DNA of 64,000 nt from Rhizobiaceae bacterium (lineage in GTDB: Bacteria > Pseudomonadota > Alphaproteobacteria > Rhizobiales > Rhizobiaceae): positions 51,336-115,335 of the forward strand of contig JAHBYZ010000011.1 of assembly GCA_019635695.1 (NCBI GenBank), read 5' to 3'. This document shows, one piece after another, positions 33,172-42,485 of this stretch. The notes under the pieces are model-generated. The model worked only from the letters and a program-made list of their open reading frames with translations, did not search any database and was not told the DNA's origin. Position numbers and translations under genes: made by a program. Numbering within the stretch: position 1 is the stretch's first letter; each line of letters starts with the position of its first letter.

Positions 33172-34008
33172 TCAAATCAGTCCTGCGGTGTGCGCGCGCG
33201 CCAGCGTCCGGCGCGCAGACTGCGCCACCGGCGCGTCCACCATCTTGCCGTCGAGGCTGACGGCTCTTCCGCCGGCCGCGTCGAGCGCCTCGACGACCCG
33301 CCGCGCCCGTCCGATCTCTTCTTCGGAGGGTCTGAACGCACCCCTTATCGGCTCGACCTGCGCGGGATGGATCGCAAGCTTGCCGGTGAAGCCAAGCGCC
33401 CGCACGCGCCGCGTTTCGGTCACCAGCGCGTCCCCGTTCGCGATGTCCAGGCAGGGGACGTCGAAGCAGCCGACGCGCCCGGTCGCCGCCGCCTGCACCA
33501 GCGCGCCGCGACCCGGATAGAGAGCCTCCCAAGAAAACGCCGCGCCGAGGTCGGCGGCGAAGTCGGCGCCGCCGAAACCAAGCGCATCGTTGGGGCCGAG
33601 TTCTCGCGCGATCTCCGCCGCGTTGGCCATGCCGGCGGCAGTCTCGATGGCGACCAGCAGCGGCAACGGAGAGGCGAGGTGCGAACGCACGATCTCGACA
33701 TCGCGTGCAGTCTCCACCTTCGCCAGGAACAGCCCGGCCGGGCTGAGCGCCCCATCGGCCAGGGCGCCGAGATCGTCCAGCGCCGGCCTCGCGCCGAGCG
33801 GATTGATGCGCACGAAGATCGGCGGCCCGGCCTGAGCGGCGGCGAGATAGGCGCAGGCCGCAGCGCGCGCGGCGGCCTTGTCGGCGGGCGCGACGGCATC
33901 TTCCAGGTCTATGACGATACCCTCCGGAGACGCCGTCCGCGCCTTCTCGAACCGCTCGGGCCGGTTTCCCGGTACGAACAGCAGGCAGGAGATTTCCGAG
34001 AGATTCAT
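33172..34008 (-). CDS. CoA ester lyase, CitE/HpcH family (citramalyl- or malyl-CoA lyase-like)
   Basis: The 278-residue enzyme has the family's Leu-Phe-Val-Pro-Gly-Asn-Arg-Pro-Glu-Arg opening, Ile-Asp-Leu-Glu-Asp-Ala-Val near residue 33, the metal-ligand Glu in Ala-Ile-Glu-Thr-Ala and Asp in Gly-Gly-Ala-Asp-Phe, and a late Ile-His-Pro-Ala-Gln. These lyases split beta-hydroxyacyl-CoA esters to acetyl-CoA plus a 2-oxo acid. The start overlaps the TRAP permease stop (ATGA). With a CoA-transferase and MaoC hydratases nearby, citramalyl-CoA to acetyl-CoA and pyruvate is the best guess. Confidence 0.87.
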   Translation of the reverse strand: MNLSEISCLLFVPGNRPERFEKARTASPEGIVIDLEDAVAPADKAAARAAACAYLAAAQAGPPIFVRINPLGARPALDDLGALADGALSPAGLFLAKVETARDVEIVRSHLASPLPLLVAIETAAGMANAAEIARELGPNDALGFGGADFAADLGAAFSWEALYPGRGALVQAAATGRVGCFDVPCLDIANGDALVTETRRVRALGFTGKLAIHPAQVEPIRGAFRPSEEEIGRARRVVEALDAAGGRAVSLDGKMVDAPVAQSARRTLARAHTAGLI

Positions 34009-35297
34009 CTTGCCACGCCCAGGACGAGATCGGGCAGCCAGGTGGAGATATCCGGCACGAAGATTACCGCCACCCACATCAGCAGCATCGCGATGAAGAA
34101 CGGCATCATGCCCCTCTGAACTTCCGCGACTGGCGCCTTGGCGACTTCCGCCATGACGAACAGGTTGAGGCCGACCGGCGGTGTCAGCATCGCAAGCTCG
34201 ATGCCAATGACCATGATGATCGCGTAGTGGACACGGTCGATGCCGAGCGCGTCGAGAATGGGCAGCGTCAGCGGCAACGTCAGGAGGATAATGGAATAGC
34301 CTTCCAGCACGGTGCCCAGCACCAGCAGGACGCCGGCCATGACCAGCAGGAACTGCGTCTGCGAGAGGTCCGCCTGCGTGACCAGCGAGGCGAGGTGTGT
34401 TGCAAGGCCCGCCCGTGTCAGCCAGTCCGACAGCAGATCAGCGCCTGCAATGATGAGCAGGATGGCGGCGGTCCGTGATATGCCGTCCACCAGCACCCTC
34501 GGGATCGCGACGGCCGGCATCGCCTTGTAGACGAACATCGACACGACGAGCGCTACCGCCGCCGACAGCGCCGCCGCCTCCGTGACCGTGACGAACCCGC
34601 CGTAGATGCCGCCGAGCACGACCAGCGGCACGGCGAGCGCCGGCAGGGCATCGACATTCGCCTTTGCAACGCCGCGCCATCCGACAAACTTGCCTGCCGT
34701 TCCACCCTGACGTCGTGCCATCAGAAGGATGACGACAGCGAAGCAGGCCATCTGAAGCAGTCCCGGCATCAAACCCGCCAGGAAGAGGCGCGGCACGGAG
34801 ACTTCGGCAACGAGGCCGTAAACAACCAGCGGCATGGACGGCGGAATCAGGATGCCCAGCGTTCCGGCCGCCGCAGTGAGGCCGAGCGCGAAAGGCCGCT
34901 TGTAACCGCGCTCCAGCATCTCCGGCACGACCAGCGTGCCCATTGCCAGCACCGTGGCGACCGAGGAGCCGTTGATGGCGGCGAACAGGCCGGTGGCCAG
35001 CAGGGCGGCCATCGGTATGCCGCTCGGAAAGCGCCCGATCCACGACGACGCCATGTTGATGAGCGAGCGGGCGATGCCGCCGCCCTGAATGAAGCCGGCG
35101 GCGATGACGAAGAACGGGATCGCCATCATGGTAGCCGAGTTCATGTGGTCCAGCACGTCCTGCGCCACACCGCCGATCGAACCACCTTCCGCCATCAGCA
35201 GGATGATGGCGATGCCCGCGAGCACCACGTAGATCGGCACGCCGAGCGCGAGCAGTCCGAGCAGAGCGGCCGAGCCGAGAATGACTTCGAATGCCAT
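34005..35297 (-). CDS. dctM: TRAP transporter large permease (DctM)
   Basis: The 430-residue, roughly 12-helix membrane protein has DctM-family motifs, including Ile-Pro-Phe-Phe-Val-Ile-Ala-Ala-Gly near residue 60, Gly-Ile-Leu-Ile-Pro-Pro-Ser near 147 and Thr-Pro-Pro-Val-Gly-Leu-Asn-Leu-Phe near 375. It is the ion-coupled channel subunit of a tripartite uptake system, usually for C4/C5 dicarboxylates or related acids. The ATG at 35297 is 11 nt after the DctQ stop; the longer frame to 35654 overlaps dctQ and is rejected. Confidence 0.93.
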   Translation of the reverse strand: MAFEVILGSAALLGLLALGVPIYVVLAGIAIILLMAEGGSIGGVAQDVLDHMNSATMMAIPFFVIAAGFIQGGGIARSLINMASSWIGRFPSGIPMAALLATGLFAAINGSSVATVLAMGTLVVPEMLERGYKRPFALGLTAAAGTLGILIPPSMPLVVYGLVAEVSVPRLFLAGLMPGLLQMACFAVVILLMARRQGGTAGKFVGWRGVAKANVDALPALAVPLVVLGGIYGGFVTVTEAAALSAAVALVVSMFVYKAMPAVAIPRVLVDGISRTAAILLIIAGADLLSDWLTRAGLATHLASLVTQADLSQTQFLLVMAGVLLVLGTVLEGYSIILLTLPLTLPILDALGIDRVHYAIIMVIGIELAMLTPPVGLNLFVMAEVAKAPVAEVQRGMMPFFIAMLLMWVAVIFVPDISTWLPDLVLGVAR

Positions 35298-35308
35298 GTT
35301 CGACCGCC

Positions 35309-35815
35309 TCAGTGGTTCTGCGCGACGTCGTCGTCGCGAACGCTGCCGCCGTACAGCCGGGCCAACCGCACGAGGAGGTGGAAGGCCAGCAGCGCCATGC
35401 TGACCGGCAGGCTCAGATAGTAGATCCACAGGGGCAAACGCAGCGACGAGGTCGTCCGCTCGTCCCACCGGTACGCTTCTTCCACCACGATCCATCCGGA
35501 CCATGAAAGGAAGACGGCAACGCCGACGCCCAGCATGCAGGCGAGGATGGCCAGCCAGGTCCGCACGCTTCCGGGAAGGTAGGTCAACAGCGTGTCGACA
35601 CGCACATGGTCGCCCGTTCCGGCCATGCGCGCGCCAGCAAGGAAAGTCGCCCACATCGCAGTGAAGATCGTCACCTCGAAGGTCCAGTCGAGGATGAGAT
35701 CCGGGATGATGTAGCGGCTGACCATCGCCAGGCAGGCCAGCAGCAGGGCAATGCCTGCCAATGCGGCGACAAGCCAGAACTCGACCCTGTCGAGGATCGT
35801 GAGGAAACGAGTCAT
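35309..35815 (-). CDS. dctQ: TRAP transporter small permease (DctQ)
   Basis: The 168-residue protein has four predicted membrane segments and the DctQ family features, with a charged Asp-Arg-Val-Glu-Phe-Trp start and an Arg-Met-Ala-Gly-Thr-Gly-Asp-His-Val-Arg-Val-Asp loop around residues 63-74. It holds the binding protein and the large permease together. It lies between the DctP and DctM genes. Confidence 0.9.
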   Translation of the reverse strand: MTRFLTILDRVEFWLVAALAGIALLLACLAMVSRYIIPDLILDWTFEVTIFTAMWATFLAGARMAGTGDHVRVDTLLTYLPGSVRTWLAILACMLGVGVAVFLSWSGWIVVEEAYRWDERTTSSLRLPLWIYYLSLPVSMALLAFHLLVRLARLYGGSVRDDDVAQNH

Positions 35816-35879
35816 GTCCTGGCTCCGGCGACGACTGGGAGGCAGCCGGGACCGCTGTTGAGGTGGTCCCGGCCCAAGA

Positions 35880-36920
35880 TCATTTGAGCTTGGCGATCTC
35901 GTCCTGCGCCAGCTTTACGACCGCTGCGTCGACGTTGAGCTGCGCTGCGATCTCGGGGACCAGTGCGAGCAGTTTTGCGTTGACTTCCGCCAGTTCCTTC
36001 TCGGACGGGCGGTAGATCACGACGCCGTTCTTGGCATTTTCTTCTGCCGCGGCGTCCTGTCGGCGAAGCGCCTCAACGCGCTCGCCATCGATGACACTTT
36101 CCCACGCCTCGGAAAACTGCTTCTGCTGGTCGGCTGAAAGCTTGTCCCAGAAGGCCTTGTTGACGAGTGGGATGTAGTAGAGCACCGAGACCTGGTCGAC
36201 GAAGGCCGACTTGACGCCGGCCTCGTGCAACTTGCCCGAGCGAAGCGTCTCGTTGGTGGTGAGCAGCGCGTCGATAGTGCCCTGCGTGAGGGCCAGCGGC
36301 ACGTCGGGAAACGGGATCGAGACGCCCTCCGCGCCCAGCGCGCGATAGCGCGCGATGAAGCCCGCGCCGCCGGGCACGCGAATGCGTATGCCCTGGAAAT
36401 CGGCAAAGCTCTTGACGTCCTTGCCGGCGCCGAAAGTGCTTGCAAAGCCGAGCAGGAACCAGCGCCCCGGCACAATGACCCCAAGCTTGTCCTGGACCCC
36501 GCCGGCAAGCTTCTGCCCGAGCGGGCCGTCGACCAGTGCGTTCACCTGGTCGGGCGAGCGGCCGGAGAACAGCGGGAGGTCGAGCAGGTTCAGGTCGGCG
36601 GAAAAGGCGGAGATGGCCGAGTTCGTCGTCACCGACATCTCGATGTCGCCGCGCGCCACCGCCTTCGGCTCGTCGCGGGCCGCATAGAGCTGGCCGGCCT
36701 CGAACAGCTCGCCGACGAGCTCGCCGCCCGAAGCTTCCTTCAGCTTCTCGAGAAAGGTGCGCAGGGTGATGTTGCGAACATGGTTCGGGCCGGTGTCGAC
36801 CGAGATGCGAAACTTGGTTTCGGCAACCGCCGCGCCCATCAACGCACCCAGCGACGCGCCAAGGGCAAGCGTGGCCAACAGCGCCAGACGACCGGCGCGG
36901 CGTCGTGTCATTGCAAGCAT
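35880..36920 (-). CDS. dctP: TRAP transporter substrate-binding protein (DctP)
   Basis: The 346-residue exported protein has a signal peptide ending at about residue 33 (Ala-Ala-Val-Ala-Glu). A DctP domain follows, with Gly-Ile-Arg-Ile-Arg-Val-Pro near residue 167 and the conserved Thr-Gln-Gly-Thr-Ile-Asp segment that includes the carboxylate-binding region. GGGAGGAAGTTC precedes the ATG. It is the first gene of the operon controlled by the GntR operator at 37007-37020 and likely binds the dicarboxylate that the pathway activates to its CoA ester. Confidence 0.92.
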   Translation of the reverse strand: MLAMTRRRAGRLALLATLALGASLGALMGAAVAETKFRISVDTGPNHVRNITLRTFLEKLKEASGGELVGELFEAGQLYAARDEPKAVARGDIEMSVTTNSAISAFSADLNLLDLPLFSGRSPDQVNALVDGPLGQKLAGGVQDKLGVIVPGRWFLLGFASTFGAGKDVKSFADFQGIRIRVPGGAGFIARYRALGAEGVSIPFPDVPLALTQGTIDALLTTNETLRSGKLHEAGVKSAFVDQVSVLYYIPLVNKAFWDKLSADQQKQFSEAWESVIDGERVEALRRQDAAAEENAKNGVVIYRPSEKELAEVNAKLLALVPEIAAQLNVDAAVVKLAQDEIAKLK

Positions 36921-37000
36921 GAACTTCCTCCCACGGTTCCCTCCCCGCCCCCTCCTCCGGAGACGCCGGGCCGCCGGAACCTCGGACAAGCCCGCCACCC

Positions 37001-37034
37001 CTTGACGTTGTCCGGACAACTGGACAAAGTCAAG
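37001..37034. promoter_or_regulatory. Divergent promoter with GntR/UTRA operator palindrome
   Basis: GTTGTCCGGACAAC (37007-37020) is a perfect 14-bp palindrome of the GT-N4-AC form expected for HutC-type GntR proteins. It sits between two facing CTTGAC boxes (37001-37006 and, on the minus strand, 37034-37029), the rhizobial -35 sequence. Extra GGACAA half-sites occur at 36984-36989 and 37022-37027. One regulator bound here would block both the TRAP/CitE/MaoC operon and the CoA-transferase/GntR operon. Confidence 0.7.
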
Positions 37035-37057
37035 GCGCAATCTTGCCGGAGTCGGAA

Positions 37058-38257
37058 ATGGGCCTGCTGAGTGGAATTCGAATCCTCGCCGTCGAGCAGT
37101 ACGGCGCGGGGCCGTTCGGCACGCAGGCGTTAGCTGACCTCGGCGCTGAGGTGATCAAGATCGAGAACCCTCGCGAAGGCGGCGACGTGACGCGATCGCT
37201 CGGCCCTTTTTTCGACGACCGGCTCGGCGCGACGGCCGAAAGCCTCTTCTTCCAGTCGATAAACCGCAACAAGAAGAGCGTTGCCCTCGATCTGTCCAAG
37301 CCGGACGGTCGCGAAGCCTTTCTGGACCTCGCGCGCGGCGCCGACGCGGTTGCCTGCAATCTGCGCGGCGACGTACCGGCGCGTCTCGGCATCACTTACG
37401 AGCATCTGGCTGCCGTGAACCCGAAGATCGTGTGCTGCTTTCTCTCGGCCTACGGCCGCGAAGGCAGTCGCGCCGCGTGGCCCGGCTACGACTACCTGAT
37501 TCAGGCGGAGACCGGCTACTTCTCGATCAACGGCGAGCCGGAATCGCCGCCGGCCCGCTTCGGCCTGTCGATCGTCGACTTCATGACCGGATACGGCATG
37601 GCATTGTCTCTGGTCGCGGGCGTCCTGAAAGCACGCGCGACCGGCACAGGTCAGGACGTCGATATCTGCCTCTACGATGTCGGGCTCGCCAATCTGAATT
37701 ACATGGCCGCATGGGCGGCCAACAGCGATTTCGCGCCACAGCGGTTGCCGCGCTCGGCCCATCCCTCCTTGGTGCCGTGCCAATTGTTCCGCACGGCCGA
37801 TGGCTGGATCTTCATCATGGCCAACAAGGAGAAGTTCTTCCCGGCGCTGTGCGAGCGGCTCGGCCGTTCCGAACTGGCCACCGATCCGCGCTTCCGTACC
37901 TTCAATGACAGGCTCGCAAACCGCGAGGCGCTTTCGGATCTCCTGGACGCGGCGTTCATGCAGCGTCCCACGGCCGACTGGCTACCGATGCTCGCCGGCG
38001 TCGTGCCGGCCGCCCCGGTGACCGACATCCACACCGCGCTGGACGCCCCTTTCACCCGCGAGCGCGGCATGATGGTGGACGCGACCGCCGAAACCGGCGC
38101 CTCCATTCGTGTCGTGGGCTCGCCATTCCGCACGGGCGAAAGCGCCGGCGCCGACGCGGCGCCGAGCCTTGGACGCCACACGGGGGAACTTCTCAGGGAA
38201 GCAGGCTGGACCGACTCCCGCATCGAAGAATTGAGGACACGCGGTATCGCCGTCTGA
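37058..38257 (+). CDS. Class III CoA-transferase (CaiB/BaiF family)
   Basis: The 399-residue protein has the family opening Leu-Ser-Gly-Ile-Arg-Ile-Leu-Ala-Val-Glu-Gln, the Gly-Ala-Glu-Val-Ile-Lys-Ile-Glu-Asn-Pro segment near residue 30, and Asn-Arg-Asn-Lys-Lys-Ser-Val-Ala-Leu-Asp-Leu. A catalytic Asp is expected near residue 170 (Tyr-Gly-Met-Ala or Asp-Phe-Met-Thr region). The ATG at 37058 follows GGAG. It would move CoA from a donor such as succinyl-CoA onto the imported acid, the first step before the MaoC hydratases and CitE lyase. Confidence 0.88.
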   Translation: MGLLSGIRILAVEQYGAGPFGTQALADLGAEVIKIENPREGGDVTRSLGPFFDDRLGATAESLFFQSINRNKKSVALDLSKPDGREAFLDLARGADAVACNLRGDVPARLGITYEHLAAVNPKIVCCFLSAYGREGSRAAWPGYDYLIQAETGYFSINGEPESPPARFGLSIVDFMTGYGMALSLVAGVLKARATGTGQDVDICLYDVGLANLNYMAAWAANSDFAPQRLPRSAHPSLVPCQLFRTADGWIFIMANKEKFFPALCERLGRSELATDPRFRTFNDRLANREALSDLLDAAFMQRPTADWLPMLAGVVPAAPVTDIHTALDAPFTRERGMMVDATAETGASIRVVGSPFRTGESAGADAAPSLGRHTGELLREAGWTDSRIEELRTRGIAV

Positions 38258-38293
38258 TAGGGAAGGCTCAACCAGCAGGACAGGAAGCACGGT

Positions 38294-39031
38294 TTGGTCG
38301 GCGGGCGCACGGCTCTGTTCAGGCAACTCGCACAGACGCTCGGCGAAGCCATCGAGAGCGGGGCGGTCGCCGTGGGGGACCTGCTGCCAACCGAGGCTGA
38401 ACTCTGCCGCCGCTACGATGTCAGCCGCCACACCGTTCGCGAGGCGCTCTCCGACCTGCGCAGTCGCGGCCTTATCGAAAGCAAGCAGGGCATCGGCAGC
38501 ATCGTCGTGCGCCAGCAATCGCGCGCGACCTACACTGAAACCTATTCATCGGTCGAGGAACTGACCCGCTTCGCGCAAGGCACGCCGGTTCGGGTCTACT
38601 CGCTCGAAGACGTCGTCGCTGACGCCGACCTCGCAGGCAGGCTGCGCAGCCGGCCCGGGCTGGCATGGCTGCGCCTTTGCGGCGTTCGACACGATCGCCA
38701 GGAAGCAGACGTTCCGGTGGGCCACGTCGAAGTCTACGTTGACGCCGCCTATGCCGGAATCCGCGAACAAGCATGGACCCTGCAGACCTCCGTCATGGAG
38801 ACGGTGGAAAAGCGCTATGGCCTGACCGTCGCGCGGATCGAGCAGGAAATCGGCGTCGAGCTTCTGGACGACGAACAGGCCAGGACCCTCAAGGCAGAGG
38901 TCGGGTCGCCAGCGCTGGTTATCCGCCGATGGTACATCGCCGACAACGGCAGGAACTTCGAGGTTGCCTTCAGCCGCTACCCGATGGGCCGCTTCGCCTA
39001 TCGCAACGTCTTGCTGCGCAACGCGCGCTGA
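38294..39031 (+). CDS. GntR-family (HutC/UTRA) transcriptional regulator
   Basis: The 245-residue protein has an N-terminal winged helix (Leu-Leu-Pro-Thr-Glu-Ala-Glu-Leu, then Val-Ser-Arg-His-Thr-Val-Arg-Glu-Ala-Leu, about residues 28-55) and a C-terminal UTRA ligand domain. The start is a TTG with AGGAAG upstream. It lies 36 nt after the CoA-transferase gene and most probably binds the palindrome at 37007-37020, regulating itself and both arms of the divergent pathway. UTRA ligands are often small acids or amino acids. Confidence 0.87.
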   Translation: MVGGRTALFRQLAQTLGEAIESGAVAVGDLLPTEAELCRRYDVSRHTVREALSDLRSRGLIESKQGIGSIVVRQQSRATYTETYSSVEELTRFAQGTPVRVYSLEDVVADADLAGRLRSRPGLAWLRLCGVRHDRQEADVPVGHVEVYVDAAYAGIREQAWTLQTSVMETVEKRYGLTVARIEQEIGVELLDDEQARTLKAEVGSPALVIRRWYIADNGRNFEVAFSRYPMGRFAYRNVLLRNAR

Positions 39032-39073
39032 TCGTCGGTTTTGCTTGCGACGCCTGCGGAACGGTGATGCGCC

Positions 39074-40111
39074 TCAAAGCCTTCCGAGGCTCTTTCCGCT
39101 GCCGGCGTCGAACAGGTAGAGGCTGCCCGGCTCTGCGCTGGCCGTCAGCCGGCTGCCAGTCGGTGGAATCGACTTGCCCGGCGCAGTGGCGATGACGGCG
39201 CGTCCGGCCGTGTCGAGATGAACCAGCGTCTCCGAGCCCAGCGGCTCCACTGCCGTCACGGTTCCATCGAGACTGAGGACCGCGCCGGGGTGCCGGTCGG
39301 CGCGCACGACGAGGTCGTGCGGCCGCACGCCCACCATGATGTCGCCTTCCCCAAGCACGACACCTGACGCGTCCCTGCGGCCGGGCACCAGGTTCATCGA
39401 CGGGCTGCCGATGAAGCGCGCCGTGAAGGTGTCGACCGGGTTTTCATAGAGTTCGGTTGGGGTGCCGGTCTGGAGGATTTCGCCGTCGCGCATGACCACG
39501 ATACGGTCCGCCATGGTCATCGCCTCGACCTGATCGTGGGTGACGTAGACCGTGGTGGTCGCCAGCCTCTGCTGAAGGCGCTTGATCTCGATGCGCATCT
39601 GCGCGCGCAACTGGGCATCGAGGTTGGACAGCGGTTCGTCGAACAGGAACGCGACGGGGTTGCGCACCATCGCCCGGCCTATCGCCACGCGCTGGCGCTG
39701 GCCGCCCGACAGCGCGGCAGGCCGCCGGTCGAGATACGCGTCCAGACCGAGCGTGTCGGCAGCCTCGCGAATTCGCTTGTCCTTCTCGCTTTGCGAAAGC
39801 TTCGAGGTATAGAGTCCGAAGCCGATGTTCTGATGGACCGTCAGGTGCGGGTAGATCGCGTAGTTCTGAAACACCATGGCGATGTTGCGGTGCTTGGGCT
39901 CGCGCTCGTTGACGATCTCGCCGCCGATCCGCAGCGTGCCGCCGGTGATGTCCTCTAGGCCGGCGATCATGCGCAGCGTCGTCGATTTGCCGCAGCCGGA
40001 CGGTCCCACCAGCACCACGAACTCGCCGTCGGCGATGTGAAGGTCGATGCCCTTCACCGCCTCTATCTTGCCGTAGCGCTTGACCAGACGGTCCAGCTCG
40101 ATCGTCGCCAT
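39074..40111 (-). CDS. CUT1-type ABC transporter ATP-binding protein (UgpC/MalK-like)
   Basis: The 345-residue ATPase has Walker A Gly-Pro-Ser-Gly-Cys-Gly-Lys-Ser near residue 37, the signature Leu-Ser-Gly-Gly-Gln, Walker B [10 protein letters not shown], and a C-terminal TOBE/OB regulatory domain. It powers the sugar-type permeases encoded upstream in the operon. Its ATG shares one base with the preceding stop (TGATG), so it is coupled to the lyase gene. Confidence 0.94.
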   Translation of the reverse strand: MATIELDRLVKRYGKIEAVKGIDLHIADGEFVVLVGPSGCGKSTTLRMIAGLEDITGGTLRIGGEIVNEREPKHRNIAMVFQNYAIYPHLTVHQNIGFGLYTSKLSQSEKDKRIREAADTLGLDAYLDRRPAALSGGQRQRVAIGRAMVRNPVAFLFDEPLSNLDAQLRAQMRIEIKRLQQRLATTTVYVTHDQVEAMTMADRIVVMRDGEILQTGTPTELYENPVDTFTARFIGSPSMNLVPGRRDASGVVLGEGDIMVGVRPHDLVVRADRHPGAVLSLDGTVTAVEPLGSETLVHLDTAGRAVIATAPGKSIPPTGSRLTASAEPGSLYLFDAGSGKSLGRL

Positions 40112-41625
40112 CAGCGTGCCTCCAGGAGCGCCTTGAACCGCTCCGCCAGTTGTGCCGCGGCCGCCGACTCGGCGCGTGCCCGCGCGCCCGCATCCGCGGC
40201 GAATGCCGCAGACCGCTGGCGATAGGCATCCAGTGCGTCCGCCATCGGTTCCGGTGCCGGCCCGCCGTAGCGTCCACGCACCGCGACGAAATGCTCGGGC
40301 GACACGATCTTCTCGTAGTCTTCGCGGGAAAGCGTCGCGCCGCGCCCTGTGGCGTGGCGAAAGGCGGCCACGAAGGGTCCGTATCCCTCCTTGGCCAGAC
40401 CCCCACCGGCCGCGACCACGGTCTTGGCCACGGTCGCGGCGATCTCGTGCGCCTGGCGAAACGACAGGCCCTCGCTACGCACCAGCGTGTCGGCAAGCTC
40501 GGTGATGGTTATGCAGGAGCGGCGGATGTTGTCGGCAACGCGGGTCGGATCCACCTGGATTGCCGCAACAAAGGCGGCGAGCAGGTCCAGCACGCGCGCC
40601 GCGGATGCGAACGCCTCGTAGCCCATCGCCTGGGTTTCCCCTTCGCTGTCGTTCATGTCGGTGAACGGCGTGTTGTGCATCACGTCGAGCACAGTACGGG
40701 CGCGACCCATCGTCTGGCTGGCGAGGTGGCGCATATGCTCGACCGGCACGGGGTTGCGCTTCTGCGGCATGATCGACGAGATCTGCACGAATGCATTTGG
40801 GACATAAATCTGGCCGACCTCGAAGGCCGTCCAGAACTGGAGGTCCTGAATCACCCGGCCGAGGTGCAGAAACATCAGCTCGATCGCAGAATAGGTCGCA
40901 GTGATGTAATCGGCGGCCGCGATGCAGCTGTAGGAATTGCGCAGCGGCGCCGCAAACCCCAGAAGCTCCGCGACCCGCGCACGGTCGATGGGAAAGCCCG
41001 AGGTGGTTATTGCAGCCGCGCCCATCGGGGATAGATCGACGATGTTGCGTGCGGCCTCGATCCGCTCCATGTCGCGGATCAGAACCTCGATAGCCGCCGA
41101 CAGGTAGTGGCCGAGCGTCGATGGTTGCGCGGGCTGGCCGTGCGTATACGCCACTATCAGCGTCGCCTGCTCGCGCTCGGCCTTGTCGACCAAGGCGTCA
41201 AGCAGGGCGTGGGCCTTCGCCAGCAGCGTGTCGATGTGCGTCTTCAGCGCCAGCTTGAACAGCGTGTGGTCGATGTCGTTGCGCGACCGCGCTGTGTGCA
41301 GCCGGCCCGCAAGGTCGGGTCCAAGGCGGGCTTTCAATTCCCTCTCGATCAGGAAGAAGAAGTCCTCGACCTCGCCCGTGTAGACAAGCGACGAAGGGTC
41401 GACCTCCCGGTCGATGGCGTCGAGCGCACGAGCGATGGACGCCGCCTGCGTCGCGTCGAGGATTCCGGTCTCCAGCAGCATCACCAGATGCGCCCGGTCG
41501 ATGGCCCTGAACCCCTCGACGTGATGCGCCTTGGCGCCATCGAACAGCGGCCGCAGCACGGTCTCCTTGTAGACCGGATCGGGAAAGACGGTTCTGTCGG
41601 CGAGCCGCGAATCCGTGCCGTCCAT
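40111..41625 (-). CDS. Argininosuccinate lyase-family enzyme embedded in an ABC importer operon
   Basis: The 504-residue protein is a fumarase/aspartase-superfamily lyase of the argininosuccinate lyase branch. It has His-Thr-Ala-Arg-Ser-Arg-Asn-Asp (110-117), the Thr-His-Gly-Gln-Pro-Ala-Gln-Pro motif with catalytic His162, and the flexible loop [10 protein letters not shown] (283-292). ArgH normally has Gly-Arg-Ser-Arg-Asn-Asp and Gly-Ser-Ser-Ile-Met, so two signature positions differ. It lies between permease and ATPase genes of a sugar-type importer, not beside arginine genes. A catabolic C-N lyase acting on an imported N-substituted amino acid or aminopolycarboxylate (as in EDDS lyase) is likely. 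Confidence 0.83.
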   Translation of the reverse strand: MDGTDSRLADRTVFPDPVYKETVLRPLFDGAKAHHVEGFRAIDRAHLVMLLETGILDATQAASIARALDAIDREVDPSSLVYTGEVEDFFFLIERELKARLGPDLAGRLHTARSRNDIDHTLFKLALKTHIDTLLAKAHALLDALVDKAEREQATLIVAYTHGQPAQPSTLGHYLSAAIEVLIRDMERIEAARNIVDLSPMGAAAITTSGFPIDRARVAELLGFAAPLRNSYSCIAAADYITATYSAIELMFLHLGRVIQDLQFWTAFEVGQIYVPNAFVQISSIMPQKRNPVPVEHMRHLASQTMGRARTVLDVMHNTPFTDMNDSEGETQAMGYEAFASAARVLDLLAAFVAAIQVDPTRVADNIRRSCITITELADTLVRSEGLSFRQAHEIAATVAKTVVAAGGGLAKEGYGPFVAAFRHATGRGATLSREDYEKIVSPEHFVAVRGRYGGPAPEPMADALDAYRQRSAAFAADAGARARAESAAAAQLAERFKALLEAR

Positions 41626-41627
41626 CG

Positions 41628-42485
41628 TCAACCCTTGAGGCCGGCGAGCATGACGCCGCGCACGATGTAGCGCTGCAGCAGCAGGAACACGACGAGCGTC
41701 GGGATGGTGGCGAGCGACACGCCGGTCATGATCTTCTCCCACTGGATGGATTCGGCGACCGCGAAGCTCGAGAGGCCGACGGGCAGCGTGTAGAGTTCGC
41801 TGCTGGTCGTGACGATCAGCGGCCAGAAGAACGCCGTCCAGTTGCCGAGAAAGGTGAAGATCGCGAGCGCCGACAGTGCCGGCGTCACCAGCGGCATGGC
41901 GACCCGCCACCAGATCTGGAACTCGTTGAGGCCGTCGATCCGGGCCGCTTCAAGGAAGTCGTCGGGGATCGTCTCGAAGAACTGCTTCATCAGGAAGGTG
42001 CCGAAGGCCGTCATCATGCCGGGGAACATGATACCCCAGTAGGAGTCGATCCAGCCGAACTGCGCCGACATCAGGTACCAGGGGATGACCAGCATCTCTG
42101 TCGGGATCATCAGCGTCGACAGGATCGCAAGGAACACGAAATAGCGGCCGCGGAAGTCGAACTTCGCCAGCGTGTAGCCGACGAGGCTGTCAAAGAACAC
42201 GTTCGAAACCGTCACTACCGTGGCGATGCCAAGGGAATTGAGGAACCAGCGGGCGAAACGACCGTCCGAGAGCACCTCGACATAGTTGGCGAGCGTCGGC
42301 GCAGCCGGGATGAGACGCAGGTCGTAGACCTGCCCCGCCGTCTTCAGCGAGGTCGACAGCATGAAGGCAAGCGGCGTGACCATGACCAGCCCGCCCAGCA
42401 GCAGGATCGTCCAGGCGACGATGCGTCCGGGACGGATGCCGGAGGTGTTGAGCCTGTGCTCGCCAGTATGCGTTGCGGCGCTCAT
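41628..42485 (-). CDS. Carbohydrate-type ABC permease (MalG/UgpE-like)
   Basis: The 285-residue membrane protein has about six helices and the EAA loop Glu-Ala-Ala-Arg-Ile-Asp-Gly-Leu-Asn-Glu near residue 185. It forms the channel with the MalF-like subunit. Its start overlaps the preceding stop by one base (TGATG), and the lyase gene follows 2 nt after it. Confidence 0.93.
   Translation of the reverse strand: MSAATHTGEHRLNTSGIRPGRIVAWTILLLGGLVMVTPLAFMLSTSLKTAGQVYDLRLIPAAPTLANYVEVLSDGRFARWFLNSLGIATVVTVSNVFFDSLVGYTLAKFDFRGRYFVFLAILSTLMIPTEMLVIPWYLMSAQFGWIDSYWGIMFPGMMTAFGTFLMKQFFETIPDDFLEAARIDGLNEFQIWWRVAMPLVTPALSALAIFTFLGNWTAFFWPLIVTTSSELYTLPVGLSSFAVAESIQWEKIMTGVSLATIPTLVVFLLLQRYIVRGVMLAGLKG

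Noticed and set aside
40111..41625. Annotation as housekeeping argH
   Set aside because: It sits inside an ABC importer operon and two signature positions differ from ArgH, so a catabolic lyase is more likely.
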